Shown here piece after piece: positions 1-10,134 of a DNA stretch of 64,000 nucleotides. The stretch lies in NCBI RefSeq assembly GCF_022458985.1, contig NC_061774.1:5632616-5696615 (forward strand), given 5' to 3'. Within the stretch, counting starts at the first letter, position 1. Each line of letters begins with the position of its first letter. The position numbers and the translations under genes are program-made. Source of the DNA: Mugil cephalus (lineage: Eukaryota > Chordata > Actinopteri > Mugiliformes > Mugilidae). The notes beneath the pieces were generated by a model. The model worked only from the letters and a program-made list of their open reading frames with translations. It had not been told where the DNA came from and searched no databases.

Positions 1-389
1 ACTTAAAAGTGATGGCCACAACATGAAGCTACATTATTGTTGAATTAACAGTGATACTCGGATGTGTTTGTGTTGAGAAATGTTGACGATGTCATTAAAA
101 GAAATGCTTAAAATAGTGAAAAAAACACTTCCGGGCAGAGGGTCCGCGGTTCTCCAATCAGATTGTAGCTCGCAGCGTCATATTTCGCCGCGAACAGGGT
201 TTTTTTGTCATGAATGGAGGGCTGCGGCCTCTCCTCTAAGCGTCTCTTAGCGCCGTGAGTGGGTTTACATTGAAGTCAATTGAGAACCCAGAACGTCTCA
301 TACAAACGTAGAAGGATACCTTTTGCGTGAGTACCAGACGTCTAGGGGCGTGACAAATCGTCGGTATATTACGTCTTGGGAATGAGAAT
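1..389 (+). repeat. CpG-rich dispersed element, copy A (5' end outside window)
   Basis: A GC- and CpG-rich block unlike its AT-rich surroundings. Related copies lie at about 31860-32270 (same strand), 27850-28260 and 54700-55090 (opposite strand). It ends at a shared border, cttgggaatgagaatggg. The shared core includes atatttcgccgcgaa and gtgacaaatcgtcggtatat. No protein is encoded. The class is not recognised; a non-autonomous transposon is the most likely reading. Confidence 0.55.
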
Positions 390-620
390 GGGTACACACA
401 CATTTACGGCCAATTTAGAATCACCAATGAACCTAACGAGCACGTCTTTGGAGGTGGGAGGAAGCCAGAGTACCCAAAGCAAACCCATGCAGACACAAGA
501 AGAACATGCTCCACCCCAACAGGCCCTGAACCCAGAACCTTCTTGCTATTGTAGTATATGGTCCTCTTCCTGTCCCCCTTCCTTTTTCCTGTGTTTTTGG
601 AATGTGTTCATCATTTAAAG
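390..620 (+). repeat. Common vertebrate interspersed repeat fragment
   Basis: It contains the familiar run of caatttagaatcaccaatgaacctaacgagcacgtctttgg, gtgggaggaagcc and acccatgcagacacaag, typical of a retroelement-derived repeat frequent in fish genomes (exact class not assigned). Partial copies sit at about 4110-4275, 18470-18700, 26450-26720 and, inverted, 32280-32360. They were carried along when the receptor block duplicated. The 80-residue open frame here is a by-product of the repeat. Confidence 0.6.
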
Positions 621-699
621 ATTAAAAGGTAAACTACTCTGTACAATATCAGTCGTAAAAGGGTTAGGGTCGTGTTGTTCGTTAATGTGGAGTTTTCGG

Positions 700-960
700 A
701 GATAAGAAACCAGATATGAGGAGAGTGTTGGAGCTGAAGGAGAGGGGATTCTACAGTTGGCACCTGAAGCTCCCTCAGATTTGGAAAGAGTTTTTGACAC
801 TGTTCTTTCTCGTAATAAAGCTTTTTTAAATGCCACAGAAGACTTGTCAGCGGTGATCACTTCTTTTCATCAACACATCAATACACAACACTATGAGGCA
901 TCAATGCTATCCAATACATCACTGTGCGTTTTTTCTTGTTTTCCAGAAACATTCAAATGA
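700..960 (+). other. Relic ORF repeated with each G-type receptor block
   Basis: An open frame of 67 codons starts at 757. It contains ERVFDTVLSRNKAF and DLSAVITSF and ends in SLCVFSCF. Copies lie at 4362-4547, 18908-19111 and, broken by indels, 26869-27140, always just beyond or before a G-type receptor gene. I do not recognise the peptide. It may be a fossil exon or transposon debris carried by duplication. Confidence 0.35.
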
Positions 961-1109
961 GGCTTGGTGAGGCTTATTTTTATTGTTGATATTGCAAAAA
1001 TGTATTTCCTTATTTCATTTAATATTGTTCAATCAGTTAAGGTAAAGCAATCAGTCTTGAGAACTGCTGCAACACATGAAAGAGAGGCGATCAGATTCAC
1101 AAAGCCCTG

Positions 1110-1250
1110 TATGAGACCAATGTAACAGGAAGTGTACTTTTGAAACTATTCTCAGTAAACCAATCATATGCATTTTATGATGTGACGTCACCACCTTCTC
1201 ATCTCCTTCACACTCTTAAATATGAAAAAGTCTCTGAACAAGACACAATG
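1110..1250 (+). promoter_or_regulatory. Conserved proximal promoter of the G-type receptor at 1256
   Basis: In order: an ETS/PU.1-type core AGGAAGT (1127-1133), a CCAAT box (1160-1164), a perfect CRE TGACGTCA (1183-1190), and a TATA-like TTAAATA (1217-1223) about 35 bases before the initiation codon. The same order and spacing recur before the genes at 15489 and 47662 and, without the CRE, before 55865. Function is inferred from conservation and motif identity. Confidence 0.5.
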
Positions 1251-1255
1251 TCAAC

Positions 1256-2854
1256 ATGATCGTGTTATGGGTTACACTGCTTTGTCTTCATCCAGTATGT
1301 AAGTGCTCTTTTGTCCTGTCTAAAGGTTTTCTCAGTGGAGAATTTATACACTAAAGAGACGATTTTGCAGCAGAACTTTTGCACATCATACACAATATCC
1401 TTTAATTATTTTTTATGTTTTCCTTTAATTCAGATACACTGCTTCCAGTGAAAACAGTTCATCTTGGTGAACCAGCCACATTTACATGTGATATATCAAA
1501 CGCAGAAAGAGGAATACACTGGTACAAGCAAAGTGTTGGAGATTCTCTCAATATACTGTAATTGTAACATTGTTTAAATCTGGAACAGAGTACGCACCAA
1601 ACATTTCAAAATCAAGATTTGACTTACGTACTGATGACAGTTTTAGTAACCTGACCATTTTGAGCACAGTTGAAGAGGATGAAGGAATGTACCACTGTGG
1701 ATTCACAGAGTGGGTAAAGACTAAATGGAGTGGGACATATTTGTTAGTAGAAGGTAAGGTTTGATTTACTTTAAGTTTTCCAGTCCTTCTTATCATGATG
1801 TGAAAATGCCCAAGATATGGTTGGAAGTGCTCAGTTTTTAATACTGTTTTGTTTTAAATCAGGAAACACTGAGAGGACTGTTGTTCAGACAGTATCATAT
1901 CCAGTCCGTCCAGGAGATTCAGTGACTCTCCAGTGTTCAGTCCTCTCCGACTCTGAGAACAAGACATGTCCAGGAAATCTCAGTGTGTTCTGGTTCAGAG
2001 CTGGATCACAGACATCTCATCCAAACATTATCTACACGGATGGAGATATGAAAAACAAATGTGAGAAGAGATCTGAGACTCAGAAGAGATGTGTCTACAG
2101 CTTCTCTAAGGACGTCAGCTCTTCTGATGCTGGGACTTGCTACTGTGCTGTGGCCACATGTAGAGAGATATTATTTGGAAATGGAACTAAACTGGAAGCT
2201 GGTAGGATTTTAGGTTTAGTACTGGGAGTAATGTACAAAATTCTAAGTTTCATGTAATCATAAAATATATTTTATGTTTTTTTTCTTCTGTTTTTAGATC
2301 AAACAGCAAGTTCTGTGTTAGTTATTGTGTTGGTGGTAGCAATCATCTGCTTGGCCATTTCTATGATTATGAATCTAATTTTCATCTGTTGTCGAACTCA
2401 GAAAGGACTATGTGGACAACATGAAGGTAAGTGTAGTTTACTTACTTTGTTCACCGCCTGTTTGTTCAGAGAATACTGAATACTACAACTAAGATCTCTT
2501 TAGTTTTGATTTGCTATTCCTCTTGCAGTCCATCACCGAGTTGTTGATCCTAATTTAAAAGTCAAATTAATGTGCTTGTTTTTATTCATACGTAGCGACA
2601 AAAAGCAGCTCTTCACCAGCCAGACAAGACGATATAAGCCAACCAGTTAAAGATAAAGTAATTACAGCAACTCACATTATTTGTTATTTCACTAGCATGA
2701 TTCCCAACGGCTCAGTTTAACAGAATGTCTTATTTTATTTGCTGCATAGGCTGAAGGTGATCTCAACTATGCTGCGCTGCATTTCTCTGCCAGAGGAAGA
2801 AAGAAGAAAGAGTTGAATCCAGAAGAATGTGTGTATTCTCCTGTGAAATACTGA
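1256..2854 (+). pseudogene. NITR-like two-Ig-domain inhibitory receptor, frameshifted in Ig1
   Basis: Six exons: leader 1256-1298, Ig1 1434-1753, Ig2 1863-2201, transmembrane 2298-2426, tail-1 2596-2657, tail-2 2750-2854. Ig1 to transmembrane use phase-1 junctions. Compared with the intact gene at 15489, Ig1 lacks three codons (after PNA) in frame, and then carries a 5-base insertion near 1555-1559. The insertion shifts the frame and gives an immediate TAA. The rest is open: Ig2 ends FGNGTKLEAG, the membrane segment is uncharged, and the tail has the ITIM LNYAAL and a C-terminal VYSPVKY. Ig2 also has CYC where paralogues have YYC, and CREI for CGEI, adding a cysteine. A small ATG-to-TGA uORF (1248-1259) overlaps the start codon. 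The product would be an inhibitory lymphocyte-surface receptor if the insertion proved an error. Confidence 0.7.
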
Positions 2855-3465
2855 ATGTAAATGTGAGTCAAAAACTGTTTCTGGTCCTCACCCACATTCT
2901 CTCCATGTGCCGTATTTTACTGTACATTGGTTCTTACCTAATGCTTAAATCTTATGCTAGAAAGATTAATCTAAGATTCCTCAGGGTTCTGTTTCATTTT
3001 GTTTTCGGAAAAATGCAACTTAATTGGAGATTCTCTTTCTCTTTTAAACAATTATAAACCTATTTCTAACCAAATACACACCCTAAACAGTAAAACTGAT
3101 TTGAGAGCCCTAGCTAGATGAGGCTTCTTCAGCCTTAGTTGAACCAACCAGTTACTTTACAAATTTGTCTAATTATTAACATATATTTTTGTGTCTGCTT
3201 TATGCCTCACTGAAAAGACTGTAAGTTTCTTTAGTCATAGTTTGTGGCAAACTAAAGAGGTGATGGAGACTTTCAGTAAAATGCATCCAACTGTAATATT
3301 AAGACAGGTCTTTAAAACCTAGAAGCACTTTTTATCTAGCTAGATTCCACTAAGAGGTCTGTGGTTCACTGCGTGTAGAATTTAATGAGGACTGTCGTCA
3401 GTTATGAATATTTAGAAAGGGACATTGATTCTGCGTGTTTCCTTTAGTCCGTCTGTTGTATGTAT
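2855..3465 (+). other. 3' flank of the G-type receptor
   Basis: No gene seen. The flank is conserved after the receptors at 17091 and 25190, and in part after 50362 and, inverted, below 33660, so it duplicated with the gene. The first part is probably 3' UTR, but no clear AATAAA lies within 250 bases of the stop. Confidence 0.5.
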
Positions 3466-3770
3466 CTATGACAGAGGTTTGTTATTCTTGTTTCTCCTGC
3501 TCTTCTTTTCTCTCGCTTCTCTGTTTCTACCCGGCTGGACTCAGGCAGATGATTCCCTCTGGGTTCTGCTCAAGGTTTCTTCTTGTTAAAGGGAGTTTTG
3601 TCTTGCTGCCTTCAGGCTTGCTCTGGGGGTTTCAGGCCGGTTTTAGTAAAGCGCCTTGAGACAATTTGTGTTGTTATTGATGCTATAGAAATAAGATGGA
3701 ATTGAATTGAATTGAACTGAGTTGAATTGAATTGAATTGAATTGAATTGAATTGAATTGAATTGAAAACA
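3466..3770 (+). repeat. LINE/SINE 3'-tail repeat with (TTGAA)n
   Basis: It carries the fish-wide motif run ccctctgggttctgctcaag, tttcttcttgttaaagggag and gcgccttgagacaattt, then a degenerate ttgaa pentanucleotide tract from about 3701. This is the usual 3' end of L2-like LINEs and SINEs that share it. It has an inherited position in the receptor block, with copies at 17843, 25850, 50940 and inverted at 32560. Confidence 0.6.
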
Positions 3771-4109
3771 GATTCAAGGTCCTGGTCGTAGGAATCTGAG
3801 GTGAACTTTAATTCTATACCTTAACCCCAGACTCAACGAGTATATTTATAGCTATCTAAGAGCTGTTGCTTTCAATTTATCTCTGAGTGCATGCACAAAA
3901 GCGGATTTGAAACTTATTTATTTCATTGTGAAACAGAAAGAGTTAAGTTTCAACAGTGCAACATTAGCATAAAGGATAAATTCCAGCAATGGACAAAAAC
4001 ATCATTTACATAAGAATGTTTGTGATAGGTTTTTACATATCATTAGTCTACTATCATCAATTGCCTGAGTCATTTTTTTCTTTTGACTGTTACGATGTCA
4101 GTAAAAACA

Positions 4110-4560
4110 CCAGTGGCTCATTTTCATTCTCAGCTGTCATTGGGTGAGAGGTGGGGTCCACCTCCACGACAAGTCTCCAGTCTATCTCAGGGCTAACACA
4201 GAGAGACAGACAACCATTCACACTCACACACACATCTACAGCCAATTTAGAATCACCAATGATCCTAACGACTTCGTCTTTGGTGGGAAACCAGATATAA
4301 GGAGAGTGTTGGAGCTGAAGCAGAGGGGATTCTACAGTTAGCACCTGAAGCTCCCTCAGATTTGGAAAGAGTTTTTGACACTGTTCTTTCTCGTAATAAA
4401 GCTTTTTTATATGCAAGAGAAGACTTGTCAGCGGTGATCACTTCTTTTCAACACCTCAATACACAACACTATGAGGCATCAGTGCTATCCAATGCATCAC
4501 TGTGTGTTTTTTCTTCTTTCTTTTTCTTTCCAAAAACATTCAAATGAGATGTTGCAAAAA
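4110..4560 (+). repeat. Duplicated interspersed repeat and relic ORF
   Basis: 4140-4275 repeats the fragment seen at 390. 4300-4547 repeats the relic ORF seen at 757 with small deletions. There is no independent gene. The interval 3780-4100 before it shows only AT-rich sequence shared with 18120-18400. Confidence 0.5.
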
Positions 4561-4654
4561 TGTATTTCCTTATTTCATTTAATGTTGTGATGTTGAATGG
4601 GTGGAATTCAATAGCGAGGGCACTGCAGCACACAAGCAGCAGTGAGTCACACTA

Positions 4655-4800
4655 GAGTTGATTATCTTCAGAAAAGACAGTGGAAGTGGTTTCTACTGTG
4701 TCACTCAGACACTACCAGAGCAGCAGATTTTCAAGTCAGGTAAAGCAGTGATGCATTCATTTTGTGACTGGGGCCAGGTCACTGTGAGCAGCTGAGTGAT
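4655..4800 (+). other. Possible V-domain scrap (SGFYCV...)
   Basis: One frame reads KDSGSGFYCV, resembling the end of an Ig V domain around its second cysteine. It is followed about 60 bases later by TGGGGCCAGGTCACTGTGAG, which reads WGQVTV in one frame. Versions lie at 19250-19400 and 27290-27420. A functional V or J segment is not supported: there is no complete domain and no convincing recombination signal. Confidence 0.2.
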
Positions 4801-4809
4801 TCGTTCATT

Positions 4810-5510
4810 CATGGATCACAGCATGTAGGGAAAGTAGAGTTGAGTTAAAACAAGAAATCAGAGGTGTTCCTTTTACCAACGGGGCTAATACAAATATGAA
4901 CTTGATTTATACAAATACAGTTACAATAGCAGTAACACAATAGTGACATCTGGTCTCTTCCTTGCAGTTAGTTAGTAAGAAGTAGCAGGGACGAGTTAGT
5001 GAATGAGTTATTAGAGAGGAGGACTCATGACTCAGGAGTCAGTAAAATGACTCTCAAGATTCAAACCATTCGTTCAGGTCTTACACATCACTAGAACACA
5101 GACCACACTGCCCTTCAAAGAGTTTATTAATAAGTTCACAAGTGCTTCAGAATCTGAAAAGTGGTAGTCTGTCTCATATTGTAACAGCGTATGAGTCATT
5201 TATTTATATAATGTCTTTACACATGGCAATTAATATTTGAGAGACCATAATTAAAACAGATACGTAAAGGTTGGAAACAAATAGGACAAAAACCAAGAAG
5301 TTACACTCTTTAATAGATTTAATGTGCTAATTTAAACAAAACAAAAAACAATAATATGTTTTTATATTTTACTTTTATAATTTCGTATATAAAGCATATT
5401 AACATGCACATACAAACTCATAATCCTGGTAAAAGAATGATCATAAAGCACATGTAGTCTACACATTTTTGTTTTAACAGCTCTCTTGATGAAGCTTAAA
5501 AAGAAAACAG
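4810..5510. other. AT-rich spacer, no gene recognised
   Basis: It is shared with 19400-20090 and represents the downstream flank of the minus-strand receptor. No coding exon seen. The tail exon present in the equivalent place near 36042-36149 has been deleted here. Confidence 0.45.
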
Positions 5511-5517
5511 AACTTAC

Positions 5518-6804
5518 CTTCGTATTGTCCACATATTCCTCTTGGAGAGTCTTTAAAGATGAAAAAATTATTTACGATCACAGATATGGCCAAGCAGATC
5601 ATTGCTATCACCAACACAATAAATTCACAATTTGCTGTTTGAGCTACAAAAAAAGAAAGAAACATTAGTAAAAAGATAAAAACACTGCAAATCATAATGA
5701 TATAACATATTCAGGGTATTACCTTCATTAGTTAACTCAGAATCACCTCTGATTTGTAGATGAGTTCCATTTCCAAGCAACAGCGTCTGACCACAGATCA
5801 CTACAGCACAGTAGTAAGTTCCAGCATCAGATGAGCTGATGTTCTTAGTGAAGTGATAAACACATCTCTTCTGAGTCTCAGATCTCTTCTCACATTTATT
5901 ACTCATATCTCCATCAGTGTAGATGATTTTTGGATGAGATGTCTGTGATCCAGCTCTGAACCAGAACAAACTGAGATCTCCTGGACATGTCTTGTCCTCA
6001 GAGTCAGAGAGGACTGAACACTGGAGAGTCACTGAGTCTCCTGGACGGACTGGATCTGATACTGTCTGAACAACAGTATAGTTTGATGTCCTCTCAGTGT
6101 TTCCTATATAATGAACAATTGAAAGACATTTTGCTCATATACATGTGTAGAAACACTCTCTGTTTTGTGTTTTTTTCTGTTTTGTTTTGTTTCTTGTGCA
6201 GAAATACTAACAAATGCGAGCCCCAGAAACTAAAATAAATCTTGAGTGAGTAATATACCAGACATTATCTTTCAATTCAATATTTTGAATCCATTAATAA
6301 ATATTAACTGTCAGTAAGTAACTTATTATTTGTTACCTTTTAATGACAAATATGTCCCAGTCCAAGTGGTACATTCCCTCATCTTCTTGAATTGCCCTAA
6401 AAATTGTCTGATTGCTAATCATCCCATTTTGCTTCATTTCCATTCTTGAGGCAGAAAATATTGGTCCGTAGTGATTATTTTTACTATTCTCCAGTCCTGC
6501 AATAAATGTCAGGGTCTCTTCAGCCCTCCGTTTCTACCAGTGAACTGCCCAGTAGTTTAAATCTTTTTCTGGCCGCACATATGTGAAGTTTCACAGGTTG
6601 AACTGTGATCATTGGAACCAGTGTATCTGCAAGTGTATAAAGTACATATCATGAATCAACAGGGAACATTTAGTCTACACTGTTAAAAAAACACAAAGGA
6701 TACAAAAATATGCATGAACCATGAGACATTGAGTTAACATGAATATTACAATCAGACTAACATCCTCGATGAAGAAAAAGCAATGTTATCCACAGCAGAG
6801 CCAT
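5518..6804 (-). pseudogene. NITR-like M-type receptor, Ig1 broken and tail exon lost
   Basis: Minus-strand exons: leader 6804-6762 (MALLWITLLFLHRG), Ig1 6626-6337, Ig2 6103-5747, transmembrane 5643-5518. Ig2 is fully open, with WFRAGS, YYCAV, extra cysteines and LGNGTHLQIRG. The membrane segment (FIVLVIAMICLAISVIV) has no basic residue. Ig1 is destroyed: about 8 bases are missing just before the first cysteine region, and the expected WYKQ reads W-stop. The leader donor is gttagt where the copy at 37540 has gtaagt. Beyond the transmembrane exon the tail exon seen at 36042-36149 is absent, so the frame would run into intron and stop. It stands head to head with the gene at 15489. Confidence 0.7.
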
Positions 6805-8150
6805 CCTGACACTGTCTTAGTAAAACTGATTTCAGTGACAGACAGAGGAGTGGCATAACACCAAATACATCTGACTGATTATCATGTTCAGACAGCATTT
6901 CCTGCCTCGCTAGACATGAGCTATTCTGGACTCTATTATCTTTACTTGAGTTACCTTTATTAGACAGATCATATTGCGCCGATGTGCAGGTTCAGAATTG
7001 TAGTTTTGAGTCTATTATAATGTGATTTAATGTCCATGTCCCGTCTCTTTAACCCTTTATAAGGCACTGACTGAAATACTTGGATATTCTATTGTAAGGC
7101 ATATGGAGACTTTTTAACTTTTGTGAAATTTTGCAGGTTTTTTCATTTTCATGCAGAAAGATTCAAGATTAATGAAACTACCATATATGGTTCTTCACCC
7201 GCAAGTGGTAAACAAATGTAAACATGAATTTAGAGCATTACAACATACGTGCTGATTCAGACACTTGTTAACATCCACATTATGACATTAGACAACATTA
7301 GACCACTTCTTCATGGTACCTAATAAATGAGTTATGCTCAGTGTTCATGCAGAGGTGGACACTGGAGACACATTTGATCCTGAGAATGTTTCCTTGCTCT
7401 TTTCTGATTGGCTGGTTGAAAACCACATGCTTCCAAACCTCACTGAGAGGTAAAGGGACCGGGCCGCAATTTAAAACTATGCTAACTGTATAAGTAGCCA
7501 TATAAAACCTGTAAAGATGTATACTTCTGAAATAATAAGCTTAGGGTAAGCTTACATCTACAAACCAAATATGATTTCACTGAGGCTGTATTCTGTGGTC
7601 CAGTGTCCAGCATCTACAGAGGACTTGTAGGCAAAGGACTGACACAGTAGTAATTACGTTTTAAGAAAGGTCATTGAAAAATCTTGTTTTAGATTGGCTA
7701 AACTTTCTTTACGTTCTATCAGACTTGCTGATGCTGATGACTTGTTGATCAGGCTACAGATCTGAAAGTGGATTTACTAAAAGAGGAAACAGGGTCAAAG
7801 AGATGTGAGTGCATGCATGCTACATTTATATGAACATGTATGGCATTGCAATGTGAGCAAAAGAGCAACATTTATAATATATTCACAAAGATCATGTGTT
7901 AATGCCTAGTGTATGCTGCCATGGCTTTGCTCATCTTGAAACAGAAGCTATACACAATGAAGAACTAGAAGTGCAGGACAGAGAAATAATGCAAATTCCA
8001 GATATAACCCCCAAAAGAGGGGGACCATAGGGCCACTCATAAAGCCACATATTCCTATGACAACTACAGTGCAGCCATAACTAATTAAGAGTAGATGATA
8101 AAATATTCAGCAAATAATAAATAATAGACTGACTGAGCTGAGTCATGTGT
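6805..8150. other. Upstream region of M-type receptor, no gene
   Basis: Just above the leader, the minus strand holds gcaggaaatgc, an ETS-like core also present above the M genes at 37582 and 54274. The remainder is AT-rich sequence shared with 37583-38950, and I see no coding exon. Confidence 0.45.
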
Positions 8151-10130
8151 GAGGAGGCACCTTCCATGTTATTGTGTGTATGTTTTTGTGTGTTTATATA
8201 GCCTCCTGTCTTTCTTACAATTGTTGTTCCATTTGTTCCAGCATTCTCTTCTTCTATTCTTCATTCAGGGTTTTTGCTTTCTTTTTGGATTGTGTTTCAC
8301 CTTTTGTTGGACTTGTGTTTTTAGATTTAATCCGCTGACCTATGCAGCACCTTTTGTTCCTTATTTACTAAGACATCATGAAATCTACTTTGAGTTGCTC
8401 ATCCTGCCTTTCTGGTCAGTGTATCTTACATTTGGGCCCTCTCTCACATTGCTGGACATTGTCACAGCGCAGTTGCATCATCATGCGTCCAAGCCAGTCA
8501 CACTTCAACATTAATCACTCACAATGCATTTTATTGATTTTCGTAGTTTTTACTCTATCCTCAGAAATCAAATACCGTATTTCCCCTAAGAGTGACCGGG
8601 GCCTTTATTTACTCAGCCGCCCAGAACACCCGGCCATTATTTGAGGTAGGCTTTTATTAATTCCCTTCGTTTCATACCTGTATGTACCAGTATATTTGCT
8701 CAAAGTTTTCCTACTTTTACTCTGCCATTTTTTATTTATTTTTCTCTTTAGCAGGTACACCCATAGACATTAATACATCAATGCATATTAATGTCTATGG
8801 CGCTACATGCTCTTTTCGTACATCCAAGGCTCTTTCACATGTATGTATGACACGTTGTCAGATGAGAGACATGCATGTGGAGCGACTAAAACCTTTGTGA
8901 GTTATAAAGCCATACATGACTTAAACAGGCTCAAATATTAGTCATATTTCAGACAAACGCCCATGCTTGTTTGGTTAACACTATTTGTCAATAAAAGCAC
9001 AATGAAATGAAAGATTGAGAAACATTGTGAATCTGTTGCAGCCAGCTTGCTAAGAACAAGCTAATGCCACCTGTCTGTGGCTCTTGTTTATCTTGCCACA
9101 AATCACAAAAACTTCTAGCTGAGTCAAACCAGTCCCAAACCCCTGTCTAACATATCATTCAGTTAGCTCAGTTTTAGTGAAAAATTTTACTTTGTTTCCA
9201 GGTATTGACTTTAGTCCGACTACAGAAACACGAACTCATGGTAGCAATAATTTGTATAGGGAAATGGTAATTAGGACAGGATAGACACACCGTTTATGAA
9301 GTGGATATACTTCAAGTAACAAACACTTATTCATTTGTCTTCAGAGATTATTCACAGATGGATTTTAACAAGAAAATACTTGTTAACACTTGTTAAAATT
9401 TGGAAAGTTATTTTTTAAAAACAAAAACAGCATCATGTACAGTAGCCTATGTGGGAAATCATAGTGCTGTGGAAGCAGAACGCTGGGGCTACTTACTGTA
9501 TTGTTGATCTAATGCTGGTGAATTGGCCATAATTATGTTAGCTGTGGATCATTTAGCAGAAAAACTGTAATCCTTTAACTGACGTTCAGCGATGCCTTTG
9601 ACTCTGAGTTGTGTCGGAATGGAAATCGCCTGGATATTTTGGTTCATTCTTCTGTTGTTGGTAAAAGAAAAAGTTATACCTTGAAGCTCTGTGTGCGGTA
9701 TTGTGAGTATAATCCATAGTATTGATAGTGATAATTGATAGTCTAAAGCTTCTTGGTTCAGCTCTCAAATCACAAAAGATTACTGCATTTAAATTTACAA
9801 TGCTCAAAAAATTCCGCAGGGGACAAAAAACCCAGACCCCACAGGAGGAGGTGATCCTTACCATACCTTGTCCAAAACTGAAATGACGCCACTGGTTACA
9901 GATCAATGGTTCAATTAGTTTACATTTAACACAGCCATGAATCCCAATCGCATTGCTGCATAGATGAATCATGTGTGTGACAATTAGTTTCATTCCCCCA
10001 GATGTAACCCCTCTGGTGGGAGCAGATAAAAACCAAGCACAAAACATCATTTCATCTGGGGAGTTGGATTGCACTCGGCTTGGATTGTTCAGCGATCCAA
10101 ACTAAATGTTTTCACATTGTTGTACTCGTT
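8150..10130 (+). other. Duplicated spacer with transposon-like fragments
   Basis: No gene is recognised. A stretch near 8575-8660 (accgtatttcccctaagag through cggccattatttgagg) looks like an end of a DNA transposon common in fish. The open frames of 121, 88 and 72 codons here have no recognisable domain, and only some persist in the second copy. The segment recurs at 38950-40700 and, in part, at 63180-63660. Confidence 0.4.
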
Positions 10131-10134
10131 CTTT

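Noticed and set aside
2538..2595. Extra exon after cttgcag in intron 4 of G-type receptors
   Set aside because: Although the acceptor is good and conserved, using it puts the tail in a frame that misses the conserved ITIM exon. The acceptor at 2594-2595 gives the coherent tail.
4740..4800. Candidate Ig J segment (WGQVTV-like) with CACTGTG as a recombination heptamer
   Set aside because: No nonamer at a 12- or 23-base spacing was found, the frame needs a stop to be skipped, and paralogous copies do not keep it.
8149..8900. Spacer frames (121, 88 and 72 codons) as conserved genes because they occur in both duplicons
   Set aside because: The duplicons are nearly identical, so conservation carries no weight. 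The first frame is already truncated in the second copy.
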